Assembly (NCBI RefSeq): GCF_000302595.1
Contig: NZ_AKZJ01000015.1
Span: forward strand, 1-64,000
DNA from: Pedobacter arcticus A12
Lineage (GTDB): Bacteria > Bacteroidota > Bacteroidia > Sphingobacteriales > Sphingobacteriaceae
DNA length: 64,000 nucleotides
Direction: 5' to 3'
A model generated the notes under the pieces. The model was not told the origin of the DNA and made no database searches. It saw only the letters and a list, made by a program, of their open reading frames with translations. Shown here piece by piece: positions 29,418 to 37,576 of this stretch. A program made the position numbers and the translations under genes. Each line of letters begins with the position of its first letter. The stretch's first letter is position 1.

Positions 29418-30500
29418 ATGAAAACTACAGCTTTAACCGCAAAACATATTTCTTTAGGAGCTAAAATGGTTCCGTTTGCAGGCTTCAATATGCCTGTGCA
29501 ATATTCCGGCATTAACGCAGAACATGAAGCTGTTCGTAAGTCTGTTGGCGTTTTTGATGTTAGCCATATGGGCGAATTCATTTTAAAAGGCGACAAAGCA
29601 CTGGATTTAATTCAGCAAGCATGCTCAAATGATACTTCGAAGCTGTTCGACGGAAAAATCCAATACGCTTATCTGCCAAATAAAACAGGTGGTATTGTAG
29701 ATGATTTGTTGGTTTATCGCATTGATGAAAAAACCTATATGTTGGTCGTAAATGCATCAAACATCGAAAAAGATTGGGATTGGATTAGTGGTTTGAATAC
29801 TTACGGAGTAGATATGAAAAATATTTCGGACCGTACCTCGTTGTTAGCAATCCAAGGTCCAAATGCGGCCAAAGCACTGCAAAGTTTAACAGATGTGAAC
29901 CTTGCCGAAATGGATTATTACACATTTAAAAAAGGGCGTTTTGCAGGTTTCGATAATATTTTGATTTCCGCAACTGGTTATACTGGCGCAGGAGGTTTCG
30001 AGATTTACTTTGATAACGCTTATGCTGATGAGATTTGGGACGCCATTTTTAAGGCTGGTGAGGCTTATGATATTAAACCAATAGGCTTGGCTGCCCGCGA
30101 TACTTTACGTTTAGAAATGGGTTTCTGTTTATACGGAAACGATATTGACGATACCACTTCTCCTTTTGAAGCTGGTTTGGGTTGGGTAACAAAATTCAGT
30201 AAAGAATTTACCAATTCCGAAGCTTTAAAAAGCGAAAAAGAAGCAGGTGTAGCAAGAAAATTAGTAGGTTTTGAAATGGTGGATAGGGGAATTCCTCGCC
30301 ATGATTATGAAGTGGTAGATGCTGAAGGAAACACAATTGGAAAAGTAACTTCTGGCACACAATCTCCATCATTACAAAAAGCGATTGGTTTGGCTTATGT
30401 GAATACTGAGTTGTCTAAGGAAAATCAAGAACTTTATATTAAGATAAGAGATAATAAAGTGAAGGCTAAAGTGGTGAAGACCCCTTTTTATAAAAGGTGA
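29418..30500 (+). CDS. gcvT: Glycine cleavage system T protein (aminomethyltransferase)
   Basis: This 360-residue enzyme transfers the methylene group from the lipoyl H protein to tetrahydrofolate in glycine breakdown. Motifs include [24 protein letters not shown], the folate-site region [11 protein letters not shown] and [20 protein letters not shown]. The length is normal. No glycine riboswitch is visible in the 64-bp leader, and no gcvH or gcvP gene is adjacent. It is followed 16 bp later by the KilA-N gene on the same strand. Confidence 0.96.
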   Translation: MKTTALTAKHISLGAKMVPFAGFNMPVQYSGINAEHEAVRKSVGVFDVSHMGEFILKGDKALDLIQQACSNDTSKLFDGKIQYAYLPNKTGGIVDDLLVYRIDEKTYMLVVNASNIEKDWDWISGLNTYGVDMKNISDRTSLLAIQGPNAAKALQSLTDVNLAEMDYYTFKKGRFAGFDNILISATGYTGAGGFEIYFDNAYADEIWDAIFKAGEAYDIKPIGLAARDTLRLEMGFCLYGNDIDDTTSPFEAGLGWVTKFSKEFTNSEALKSEKEAGVARKLVGFEMVDRGIPRHDYEVVDAEGNTIGKVTSGTQSPSLQKAIGLAYVNTELSKENQELYIKIRDNKVKAKVVKTPFYKR

Positions 30501-30516
30501 TTTATACTTTCTAGAA

Positions 30517-31098
30517 ATGGCAATCAAAAAAAAGCATATAGAGGTAAATGGGGTTAAAATAACCATAGACTTTGCCAGCCAATCGGATTTTATTTCACTT
30601 ACCGATATTGCCAGATTTAAAAATTTAGAAAGAACTGATACGATTATCCAGAATTGGTTAAGAAACAGAAATACCATTGAACTTCTGGGTTTTTGGGAGC
30701 AACTATATAACCCTAATTTTAAACCCCTCGAATTCGAGGGGTTTAGAAAGCAGGCGGGACTAAATAGCTTTACGCTTACTCCTAAACAATGGATAGAGAA
30801 AACCGATGCAATCGGAATAGTATCCAAAGCAGGAAAATTTGGGGGGACATTTGCTCACAAAGACATTGCTTTTGAATTTGCTTCTTGGATTTCCATCGAA
30901 TTCAAACTTTATCTAATTAAAGAATTCCAAAGATTAAAAGACGATGAAAGCGATCGATTAAAATTAGATTGGAATCTTCTCAGTCCGAGCAGGGTCTCTC
31001 GAAGAGGACCCTGCGATATTCAACTCAACCAAATAGCCATTACCCAAATGAAATCATTATTGAAGAGTGTGGCACTAAAAAAAATAAACCCCTCCTAA
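30517..31098 (+). CDS. KilA-N domain protein with an apparent internal deletion
   Basis: This 193-residue protein matches the KilA-N domain, a DNA-binding fold also common in phages, over residues 1-145: DFISLTDIARFKNLERTD, IIQNWLRNRNTIELLG, LTPKQWIEKT and FAHKDIAFEFASWISIEFKLYL. From memory, full-length Bacteroidota relatives are about 270 residues and end in a segment like IQLNKIAISQMKSLL. Here LKLDWNL is followed almost directly by IQLNQIAITQMKSLL, so roughly 75-80 residues seem missing. At the junction the DNA has a 26-bp inverted repeat encoding SRVSRRGPC. The reading frame is kept. I call it a probably shortened protein rather than a certain pseudogene. Confidence 0.75.
   Translation: MAIKKKHIEVNGVKITIDFASQSDFISLTDIARFKNLERTDTIIQNWLRNRNTIELLGFWEQLYNPNFKPLEFEGFRKQAGLNSFTLTPKQWIEKTDAIGIVSKAGKFGGTFAHKDIAFEFASWISIEFKLYLIKEFQRLKDDESDRLKLDWNLLSPSRVSRRGPCDIQLNQIAITQMKSLLKSVALKKINPS
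30720..30745. repeat. Perfect 26-bp palindrome inside the KilA-N gene
   Basis: TAAACCCCTCGAA is followed directly by its reverse complement (13 + 13, no spacer). It encodes KPLEFEGF, residues that look normal for the KilA-N family at this point, so it is probably not an insertion. It could extrude as a cruciform or form an mRNA hairpin. Confidence 0.8.
30989..31014. repeat. Inverted repeat at the KilA-N deletion junction
   Basis: GCAGGGTC (30989-30996) and GACCCTGC (31007-31014) flank a 10-base TCTCGAAGAG loop. It coincides with the place where the KilA-N protein appears to have lost an internal segment, and it is GC-richer than its surroundings. Confidence 0.75.
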
Positions 31099-31103
31099 AA
31101 TTT

Positions 31104-31811
31104 ATGCAAAAAAGAATACAAGTTTGCCTTACCCCCGCCTTACTTCCCCTTTACGATTTAACAAATTCAATCGTTGTAGTAATCGATATTTTTAGAGCCA
31201 CAAGTTCTATCTGTTACGGAATTGAAAACGGTGCAAAAGCCATCATTCCTGTCGCATCTGTTGAAGAATGCCGAAACTACGGAAGTGATTGTCTTTTAGC
31301 GGCAGAACGTGACGGGAAAGTAGTTGACGGTTTTGATTTTGGGAATTCCCCATTCTCTTACACTGCAGAAAAAGTTAAGGACAAAACCGTTGTATTAACC
31401 ACTACAAATGGTACTCACGCTATCGACGAATCAAAAAAAACCGCACATCAGGTAATTATCGGTTCATTTTTGAACTTAGATGCTATTTGTAATTACCTAA
31501 AAACTCAGCAACAAGATGTGCTATTACTTTGTGCCGGTTGGAAGAACAAATTCAATTTAGAAGATACTTTATTTGCGGGGGCGGTAGTGCATCAGCTTAA
31601 ATCCGAAAATTACTTTTTAGATGATAGCAGTATCGCAGCAGAAGATCTTTATATTCTAGCTCAGGATGATTTAGAAGCATATACTGCTAAAACTTCACAC
31701 AGCGAACGTTTAAAAAAATTAGGAATTGAAGAAGATATCAAGTTTTGCTTAAACGTAAATACTGTTACAAGCATCCCGGTTTTGGTAGGGTGCGAATTAG
31801 TAAAACTTTAA
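31104..31811 (+). CDS. comB: 2-phosphosulfolactate phosphatase family protein
   Basis: This 235-residue protein belongs to the ComB family. Motifs are VVIDIFRATSSICYG near the N-terminus, AERDGKVVDGFDFGNSPF, VVLTTTNGTHAI and LLCAGWKNKFNLEDTLFAGA. The archetype removes phosphate from 2-phosphosulfolactate in coenzyme M synthesis. Bacteroidota do not make coenzyme M, so the natural substrate here is probably a sulfolactate- or sulfonate-type compound and is uncertain. I use ATG at 31104 because the upstream in-frame extension overlaps the KilA-N gene and does not look like the family. It lies 5 bp after the KilA-N stop. Confidence 0.85.
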   Translation: MQKRIQVCLTPALLPLYDLTNSIVVVIDIFRATSSICYGIENGAKAIIPVASVEECRNYGSDCLLAAERDGKVVDGFDFGNSPFSYTAEKVKDKTVVLTTTNGTHAIDESKKTAHQVIIGSFLNLDAICNYLKTQQQDVLLLCAGWKNKFNLEDTLFAGAVVHQLKSENYFLDDSSIAAEDLYILAQDDLEAYTAKTSHSERLKKLGIEEDIKFCLNVNTVTSIPVLVGCELVKL

Positions 31812-31857
31812 CTCAGTTTTCTATAATACTTTTACAACTCTCAGTGGTCTAAAACTT

Positions 31858-31865
31858 TATATTTG
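31858..31865 (+). promoter_or_regulatory. -7 box TATATTTG of the M28 peptidase gene
   Basis: TATATTTG matches TAnnTTTG and lies 25 bp before ATG 31890. An upstream in-frame start at 31863 would fall inside this box, which supports the later ATG with its signal peptide. Confidence 0.6.
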
Positions 31866-31889
31866 TGGCGATCACAATTATACCTAAAT

Positions 31890-33467
31890 ATGAAAAACTT
31901 TAATCTACTGATGTCGTTTTTGCTGGTTATATCCTGTGCCTATGCGCAGGATAAAACAGCTCAGAAATATGCATCAACAATTAACCAAGAAGACGCTTTT
32001 AAAATATTAAGCGTTTTAACCTCTGATGCGTTTGAAGGCAGAGGAACAGGACAGCCCGGAGCAGAAAAGGCAGCGCAATACATTAAAGCTCAGTTTCAAA
32101 GTTACGGACTTGTTGCGCCTGTAAACCATAGCTATTTTCAGCCATTAGATCTTAAAGAAATAACACCGAAAGAGCGCAAAATAACTGTAAACGGAAAAGC
32201 ACAGACATTTTTAAAAGATTTTTACGCCACACCCAATTTTTTTCAGGATATCAAAAAGAATTACCACGATTTTGTGTTTATAGGTTACGGCATTCAAAGC
32301 GAAAAATACGATGATTTAGCTGGTTTAAATTTAGAGGGGAAAGTTGCTGTGATTTTAGAAGGCGAACCGATTGTTGACGGCAATTCTCTGGTTACCGGAA
32401 ATGCTACGCTATCAAAATGGAGTACCCAACGAAATAAAAAGATTGCAGCAATCACTAAACTAAACCCAGCTGCTATTGTGATTTTGGATTCCAATGTGTA
32501 CAAAATGAAAGTTGACGCAGAGCCTTACAGTAGAACCTCGTTAGTGTTGGGTGAAGCAGAAAAAACACAATCGCCACTGGTTATTTACGCTTCAGCAAAA
32601 TTTATAAATACTTTGTTAGCTTCTAGCAAAAGCATCGTTTCGCAGATCAGCAATAAAATAAGTAAAACAAAAAATCCTGCTTCTTTTGAGTTTAAAGCTA
32701 AGCTTGAACTTGACTTTACAGTAAATACCAATCAGCTCGACGCTAAAAATGTATTGGGCTTTTTAGAAGGAAGCGACCCGATTCTTAAAAATGAGGTATT
32801 AGTGATTACCGCACATTATGATCATTTGGGTATCAATGCCAAAGGTGAGATTTTTAATGGTGCTGATGATGATGGTTCTGGAACAACCGGAGTGTTAGAG
32901 CTTGCAGAAGCTTTTACTAAGGCAAAGCAAGAGGGTAACGGGCCAAAGCGTAGTGTTTTATTTATGACCGTAGTAGGAGAGGAGAAAGGATTGTTAGGGT
33001 CAGAATGGTATTCCGATCATCCGGTGTTTCCTTTAGAAAATACCATCGCTAATTTGAATATCGACATGATTGGGCGAGTAGGAGAGCTTTACAAAGGCAA
33101 GGCAGATTCTGCAAATTACATTTATGTAGTTGGGTCTGATAAATTGAGCACAAGTTTAAAAGCAATCAGCGAAAGCGTTAATAAAACCAACGACAATCTA
33201 AGTTTAGATTATAAATACGATGACCCTAAAGACCCAATGCGTATTTACTACCGATCAGATCATTATAATTTTGCGAAGCACAATATTCCAATCATTTTTT
33301 ATTTTAACGGTATTCATGAAGATTACCATAAAACAACAGATGACATCGAGAAAATAAACTTTCCTTTATGGGTTAAAAGAGCACAGCTGGTATTTTATAC
33401 AGCATGGGAATTAGCAAACAGAGCCGAAAGACCTGCGGTGGATAAAATAGATCCAACGCGAAACTAA
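31890..33467 (+). CDS. Secreted M28 family metallopeptidase
   Basis: This 525-residue exported zinc aminopeptidase has a signal peptide at residues 1-20 (MKNFNLLMSFLLVISCAYAQ). A PA-like insertion follows at about 110-250. The catalytic domain has ITAHYDHLG (first zinc His), NGADDDGSGTTGVLELAEAF (bridging Asp), VVGEEKGLLGS (catalytic Glu pair), NIDMIGR (Asp) and GIHEDYHKTTDD (second His). It probably trims peptides outside the cytoplasm. The start at 31890 is preferred to a TTG 9 codons earlier, which overlaps the promoter. It ends at a bidirectional terminator. Confidence 0.92.
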   Translation: MKNFNLLMSFLLVISCAYAQDKTAQKYASTINQEDAFKILSVLTSDAFEGRGTGQPGAEKAAQYIKAQFQSYGLVAPVNHSYFQPLDLKEITPKERKITVNGKAQTFLKDFYATPNFFQDIKKNYHDFVFIGYGIQSEKYDDLAGLNLEGKVAVILEGEPIVDGNSLVTGNATLSKWSTQRNKKIAAITKLNPAAIVILDSNVYKMKVDAEPYSRTSLVLGEAEKTQSPLVIYASAKFINTLLASSKSIVSQISNKISKTKNPASFEFKAKLELDFTVNTNQLDAKNVLGFLEGSDPILKNEVLVITAHYDHLGINAKGEIFNGADDDGSGTTGVLELAEAFTKAKQEGNGPKRSVLFMTVVGEEKGLLGSEWYSDHPVFPLENTIANLNIDMIGRVGELYKGKADSANYIYVVGSDKLSTSLKAISESVNKTNDNLSLDYKYDDPKDPMRIYYRSDHYNFAKHNIPIIFYFNGIHEDYHKTTDDIEKINFPLWVKRAQLVFYTAWELANRAERPAVDKIDPTRN

Positions 33468-33475
33468 AGCATAAA

Positions 33476-33505
33476 AAAAGGGATTAACCGACGTTAATCC
33501 CTTTT
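33476..33505. terminator. Bidirectional terminator
   Basis: An 8-bp core stem GGATTAAC/GTTAATCC with a CGAC loop is flanked by an A-run and a T-run. It separates the convergent M28 gene and the unknown helical protein gene. Confidence 0.85.
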
Positions 33506-33525
33506 CGTTATAACCTAATATAAAA

Positions 33526-33966
33526 CTAAGCAACCTGCACCACATTCAATTTCAAAAAGAAATTTTCGAAATTGACCGTGTTGCCACTCAACCAGTTTAA
33601 TAAACTGAAAACTCCATTCTCCTCTTTTTTACTCGCTATGGTTTGGTGAATAAACTTGCTCATAATAATCGGCATAACCTGTTCACTTAACGTCTTCGCA
33701 GCTTTAATGTTTAAATTAAAGTAACTATTTAAACGGTTTGCGTATTTGTTCACCATTGCATCTGTTAAGTTTTGATAGTTTGATTCTTCTCCAGTGAAAT
33801 ACGACATTAAGTCGTTTGCTTTACCACGGTCTAGTTGTGCTTTTAAAACATCAACAATAACTCCGGTTGCTTCATGCATGGCATCGTTCAACGCATTTTT
33901 GCTAAGTTCAGATGCTAAGAAAATTTGCTCACTTTCTTTTACAATTTCATTTAATTTCTCAAACAT
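33526..33966 (-). CDS. Unknown all-helical protein
   Basis: This 146-residue soluble protein appears almost entirely alpha-helical, with segments FEKLNEIVKESEQIFLAS, LNDAMHEATGVIVDVLKAQL, ANRLNSYFNLNIKAAKTL and VMPIIMSKFIHQTI. There is no signal peptide, membrane span or catalytic motif. The amphipathic repeats with conserved-looking PIIMSKF resemble small DUF937-like helical proteins, but I do not recognise the family with confidence. It is monocistronic, convergent with the M28 peptidase gene and followed on that side by a shared terminator. Confidence 0.7.
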   Translation of the reverse strand: MFEKLNEIVKESEQIFLASELSKNALNDAMHEATGVIVDVLKAQLDRGKANDLMSYFTGEESNYQNLTDAMVNKYANRLNSYFNLNIKAAKTLSEQVMPIIMSKFIHQTIASKKEENGVFSLLNWLSGNTVNFENFFLKLNVVQVA

Positions 33967-34095
33967 ATCAATAAATATTAGCGGGTTAACAAATAGGTTA
34001 CAAAGTAGATGTGTAAATAATGAAATGTCAAGTGTTAGCGCTGTATTGCTGTTATATTGACCTCTATTTTACAATTCTTCTCACAAAAAGGGCTA

Positions 34096-34129
34096 AAAAA
34101 AGGAAATCCGTTAATTGATTTCCTTTTTT
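34096..34129 (-). terminator. Terminator after the OmpA lipoprotein gene
   Basis: A 13-bp stem AAAAAAGGAAATC/GATTTCCTTTTTT with an 8-nt loop lies 24 bp past the stop of the OmpA-family gene on the minus strand. Confidence 0.85.
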
Positions 34130-34152
34130 ATAATATGATTGTACGCTGTTGA

Positions 34153-34836
34153 CTAGTTTGTTGCAGATTTTGCTTCTTGCTTCATTTTGTCGTTTGCCAC
34201 AATTACAATTTCTACTCTACGGTTTTGTGACATTCCTTCTGCAGTATCGTTAGAAGCAATTGGCTCATTCTCGCCTTTTCCAACTGTTTTTAACCTGCTT
34301 GAACTAACACCTTTTGAAACTGCATAGTCTTTTACAGATGCTGCTCTTTTTTGTGAAAGCGTCATGTTGTAACTGTCACTTCCAGATGCATCTGTATGCC
34401 CAATTACCATAATATCTGTATCAGGGTATTTGTTTAAAGATGCTGCTAGGTTATCAATATTTTGTTTTGCTGCTGATTGTAATTCTGATTTATCAACACC
34501 GAATAAAATACCAGAGTCGAATTTTACAATGATACCTTCTTCGTAAGGAATTACTTCGGCACCTGGAATGCTTTGCTGAATTTCTTTAGCTTGCTTGTCC
34601 ATTTTACGTCCAATAAAAGCTCCAGCTGTTCCGCCGATTGCTCCACCAATAATTGCACCTACTGCGGTATTTCCTGCTTTTTTACCAATTAAGGCTCCAA
34701 TTGTACCACCTGCTACTGCACCAATACCGGTTCCTTTTTGTGTGTTTGTTAATGATTTACATGCCGGCATAATGCTTGCAACGCCTAAAACTGCAACTAA
34801 ACCTAATGCTGTAACTTTTAAATTATTAGCTTTCAT
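34153..34836 (-). CDS. OmpA-family outer-membrane lipoprotein with glycine zipper
   Basis: This 227-residue protein starts with a lipoprotein signal peptide ending IMPAC (lipidated Cys about residue 26). A glycine-zipper segment of alternating Gly/Ala follows (GIGAVAGGTIGALIGKKAGN, AGAFIGRKMDKQ; about 35-85). The C-terminal OmpA-like peptidoglycan-binding domain contains IMVIGHTDASGSDSYNMTLSQKRA and VGKGENEPIASN. It should anchor the outer membrane to the cell wall. ATG 34836 is chosen because it gives the signal peptide; an earlier in-frame ATG adds 26 atypical residues. It is divergent from the epimerase gene. Confidence 0.9.
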   Translation of the reverse strand: MKANNLKVTALGLVAVLGVASIMPACKSLTNTQKGTGIGAVAGGTIGALIGKKAGNTAVGAIIGGAIGGTAGAFIGRKMDKQAKEIQQSIPGAEVIPYEEGIIVKFDSGILFGVDKSELQSAAKQNIDNLAASLNKYPDTDIMVIGHTDASGSDSYNMTLSQKRAASVKDYAVSKGVSSSRLKTVGKGENEPIASNDTAEGMSQNRRVEIVIVANDKMKQEAKSATN

Positions 34837-34912
34837 AATTTCTATTCTTGTGATTGTTTTTACAACGATACAAACTAAATGCCAAAAAATAAAATTCTTA
34901 TGTTTGTTTATC

Positions 34913-35752
34913 ATGCAAAATAAATCTTTAAATAAAATAGCAATAATAGGATGTGGGTGGTTGGGTTTTCCTTTAGCAAAACATTTACAAAAAGCAGGTT
35001 ATTTAATTAACGGATCTACCACAAGTGAAGATAAGCTTGAAGTTCTTGAGCGAAGCAATATCAAACCTTTTCTTATACAGCTTGACCATGAAAACACCAA
35101 CCTAAATATCCAAAATTTTTTAGATGCTGATTTGCTGATTATAAATATTCCACCGGGACGGGCTACCAATAGTGCGGATTTATATGTGGATAAAATGCGC
35201 TATCTACAACAAGAGATTTTAAAATCGCGTGTAAAGAAAATCGTCTTTATTTCGTCTACTTCAGTTTATGCAGAGAACAATGCTACGCATACAGAAGATA
35301 GTGAAGCTTTGAGTTTAGAAACTACTGGTTTAAGGATGTTAGCAGCGGAAGAAGCTTTTCTATTCTTGCCAAATACCGAAACTACAGTTATTAGAATGGC
35401 GGGTTTAATTGGTCCCGAGCGTCATCCAGGGAGATTTTTCGCAGGAAAAACCGATATTCCCAACGGTTTAGCACCAGTAAATCTTATCCATTTAGACGAT
35501 TGTGTCGGGGTAATTGCTAAAGTAATTGAAGATGGCTTGTGGAGTGAGATTTTTAATGGCGTGGCACCAACACATCCTTCAAGGATGGAATTCTATGATT
35601 TAGCCAGTTACAATCTTTACGGAAAAAACGCAGACTTTATCCCTGAAAAACATAGTTTTAAAGTGATTGATGCAACTAAAATTATTTTAAAAGGATATCA
35701 GTTCAAACATCCCGATTTAATGGCTTGGTTAAAAGTAGCTCATCAAAATTAA
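34913..35752 (+). CDS. NAD(P)-dependent epimerase/dehydratase (YeeZ-like)
   Basis: This 279-residue Rossmann-fold protein has the glycine motif IAIIGCGWLGFPLAKHL, an LIINIPPGR strand, the SSTSVYAEN active-site-side segment and a VIRMAGLIGPERHPGR region, as in the YeeZ/SDR family of uncharacterised epimerases. The substrate is unknown. ATG 34913 gives the conserved N-terminus. A TATGTTTG -7-like box at 34899-34906 lies only 6 bp before the ATG, which suggests a leaderless or nearly leaderless mRNA. The last 50 bp overlap the end of the convergent DUF2452 gene. Confidence 0.83.
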   Translation: MQNKSLNKIAIIGCGWLGFPLAKHLQKAGYLINGSTTSEDKLEVLERSNIKPFLIQLDHENTNLNIQNFLDADLLIINIPPGRATNSADLYVDKMRYLQQEILKSRVKKIVFISSTSVYAENNATHTEDSEALSLETTGLRMLAAEEAFLFLPNTETTVIRMAGLIGPERHPGRFFAGKTDIPNGLAPVNLIHLDDCVGVIAKVIEDGLWSEIFNGVAPTHPSRMEFYDLASYNLYGKNADFIPEKHSFKVIDATKIILKGYQFKHPDLMAWLKVAHQN

Positions 35753-36176
35753 AAGAGGTTTTATCTAAGATATCCCAAGTAGAGTCTGAAAGTAACCTTA
35801 CGGTGGATAAATACCTAGTGAATGATTTCGACCGACCCCATTCGTTTGGGGCAATCATACTGACCAAAAATTTGTTTTCCTCTTTTTCGTACAGGTAGTA
35901 GATTTGACCTACTACGGGTTTAAAGCGCATATCTGCTTTGTAAATCAGTTCAGAAATTTTGAGTCGCTCCTCAATTTCTTTTACCTGTTGCATAATGAGC
36001 TCTGCCTGTTTACGCAACAGGTCAATTTGTTGATGTGCCTGCATATGCATGGCTTCCACAGCATTTGCCTGCAACTTGTTTTTGTCTATCGGTTTTATTA
36101 CCGGAGAACTTACGGTTAGAGGAACCGGTGAAAATTTAGCTTCGCCTTGGTAATAGTTATGCGTTTCTTTTTCCAT
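35703..36176 (-). CDS. DUF2452 family protein
   Basis: This 157-residue protein fits DUF2452: NYYQGEAKFSPVPLTVSSPVIKP, then a helical MHMQAHQQIDLLRKQAELIMQQVKEIEERLKISELIYKAD, and a beta segment with VGQIYYLYEKEENKFLVSMIAPNEWG. Function is unknown. No membrane segment is present and the middle helix could dimerise. The 3' end overlaps the convergent epimerase gene by 50 bp. The first 13 codons and the upstream region are duplicated 3.6 kb away on the far side of the restriction-modification island, so its 5' end appears to be the integration site of that island. Confidence 0.85.
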   Translation of the reverse strand: MEKETHNYYQGEAKFSPVPLTVSSPVIKPIDKNKLQANAVEAMHMQAHQQIDLLRKQAELIMQQVKEIEERLKISELIYKADMRFKPVVGQIYYLYEKEENKFLVSMIAPNEWGRSKSFTRYLSTVRLLSDSTWDILDKTSFNFDELLLTKPLNRDV

Positions 36177-36209
36177 AATGCCTTAACATCAATAAGTATT
36201 TTTGGTTTT
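36137..36209. repeat. Left copy of a 73-bp duplication flanking the RM island
   Basis: This segment spans the first 13 codons of DUF2452 and 33 bp upstream. It matches 68 of 73 bases of 39743-39815 in the same orientation. Together they bracket the two methyltransferase genes and the nuclease gene, like left and right attachment sites of an integrated element. Confidence 0.85.
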
Positions 36210-36430
36210 GAGCTTTTTTAGTTAGGATTTGCGACATGTGAGCGAAGCAACCTCTTGGAAGTTTCAATTATCTCTTATCAATAGAAAATTAAATAGCACA
36301 TATTTTCAAGAGGCATATCAATCGAGTAACATTAGGGCTCATTACATCTTGAAACTATTAAATATGCTATTACCTATGTAATACCCTTTAAAAGCTGTAT
36401 AACAGAAACTAACGCTTCCTTATGAAAACT

Positions 36431-36438
36431 TAATTTTG
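36431..36438 (+). promoter_or_regulatory. -7 box TAATTTTG of the RM operon
   Basis: TAATTTTG matches TAnnTTTG and lies 13 bp before the first methyltransferase start, implying a very short leader. I see no clear -33 TTTG. All three genes of the island follow without a gap. Confidence 0.6.
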
Positions 36439-36451
36439 TATTATTGCCATA

Positions 36452-37573
36452 ATGAAAAAAATGATTGATTTATTTGCTGGTTGTGGTGGACTTAGTTTGG
36501 GGATGGAACAAGCTGGATTTACAACTGTATTTGCTAATGAGATCAATGAAAATCTTTTTGAAACATATCTTTTTAATAGAAATTTGGATAAAGAGTCTTA
36601 TTTCAAAGGAGATATAAATGAACTCAATCAAAATCTAATATATTATAAATCAAAATTTACAGATGTGGATTTAGTTTGTGGTGGACCACCTTGTCAAGGT
36701 TTCTCTATGGCAAACAGACAACGAATTTTGGACGACCCCAGAAATAACCTTTATAAAGCATATTTAGAGTTCTTAAAAGAAGTTAAGCCCAAGTTTTTTG
36801 TAATGGAAAACGTAAAAGGTATGTCTAAAAAAATCGATGAGATTTCAAAAGATTTCAAAGAATATTTAGGAGAAGGATATTCATTTTCACATTCATTATT
36901 AAACGCAAAAGATTTCGGTTTTCCTCAGAATAGGGAACGTTTTTTTATAATCGGCAATCGATTAAATATTGATACTGCAAATATTTTTGTAGATATTAAA
37001 AACAGAAAGTTGGAAAAAAAATTTGTTATTAAAGATGCGATTAATGATTTACCCGAACTAAAACCAAATCAAATAAAGAACAATACACAAATCGAAAACC
37101 AAAAAATTGGTTTTTTTGAAACGGACTATTTATATCCAAAATCTACTTACGCAGATTTTATAAATAATAATATAAAAGTAACCAAACTTTATAATCACAA
37201 AAACCGATATAATAACGATAGAGATATTAAGATTTTTTCGTTGCTTCCACAAGGTGCAAATTCTTTGCACAAAAGCATTGAAGATATAATGCCATATAAA
37301 AGTAGAAATCATATTTTTAAAGATAAATATTACAAGCTAAAAGAGAATGAAGTATGTAAAACAATCACTTCCCATATGAAGTATGACTGTAATATGTATA
37401 TTCACCCAAATCAAGCAAGAGGGTTGTCGCCAAGAGAAGCAGCAAGAGTTCAGACTTTTCCTGATTATTATGTGTTTAGAGGTACACCAAATAATTGGTA
37501 TGCTCAGATTGGGAATGCAGTTCCTGTTAAACTAGCGGAATTTATTGGAAAAGAAATAATTAAATATTTGTAA
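36452..37573 (+). CDS. DNA cytosine-5 methyltransferase (M1)
   Basis: This 373-residue C5-cytosine methyltransferase shows the canonical motifs: I DLFAGCGGLSLGMEQAG, IV GGPPCQGFS with the catalytic Cys, VI VMENVKGM, VIII QNRERFFIIG, IX RGLSPREAARVQTFPD and X QIGNAVP. The target-recognition region is about residues 200-300. It protects the host at one site of a type II system. It is directly followed (3 bp) by a second C5 methyltransferase and then the endonuclease. The base composition is strikingly AT-rich compared with housekeeping genes of the window, as expected for acquired DNA. Confidence 0.95.
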   Translation: MKKMIDLFAGCGGLSLGMEQAGFTTVFANEINENLFETYLFNRNLDKESYFKGDINELNQNLIYYKSKFTDVDLVCGGPPCQGFSMANRQRILDDPRNNLYKAYLEFLKEVKPKFFVMENVKGMSKKIDEISKDFKEYLGEGYSFSHSLLNAKDFGFPQNRERFFIIGNRLNIDTANIFVDIKNRKLEKKFVIKDAINDLPELKPNQIKNNTQIENQKIGFFETDYLYPKSTYADFINNNIKVTKLYNHKNRYNNDRDIKIFSLLPQGANSLHKSIEDIMPYKSRNHIFKDKYYKLKENEVCKTITSHMKYDCNMYIHPNQARGLSPREAARVQTFPDYYVFRGTPNNWYAQIGNAVPVKLAEFIGKEIIKYL

Positions 37574-37576
37574 ATT

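Noticed and set aside
30517-31098. Prophage or prophage remnant around the KilA-N gene
   Set aside because: No integrase, terminase, capsid or tail gene is nearby, and KilA-N proteins also occur as single chromosomal genes in Bacteroidota.
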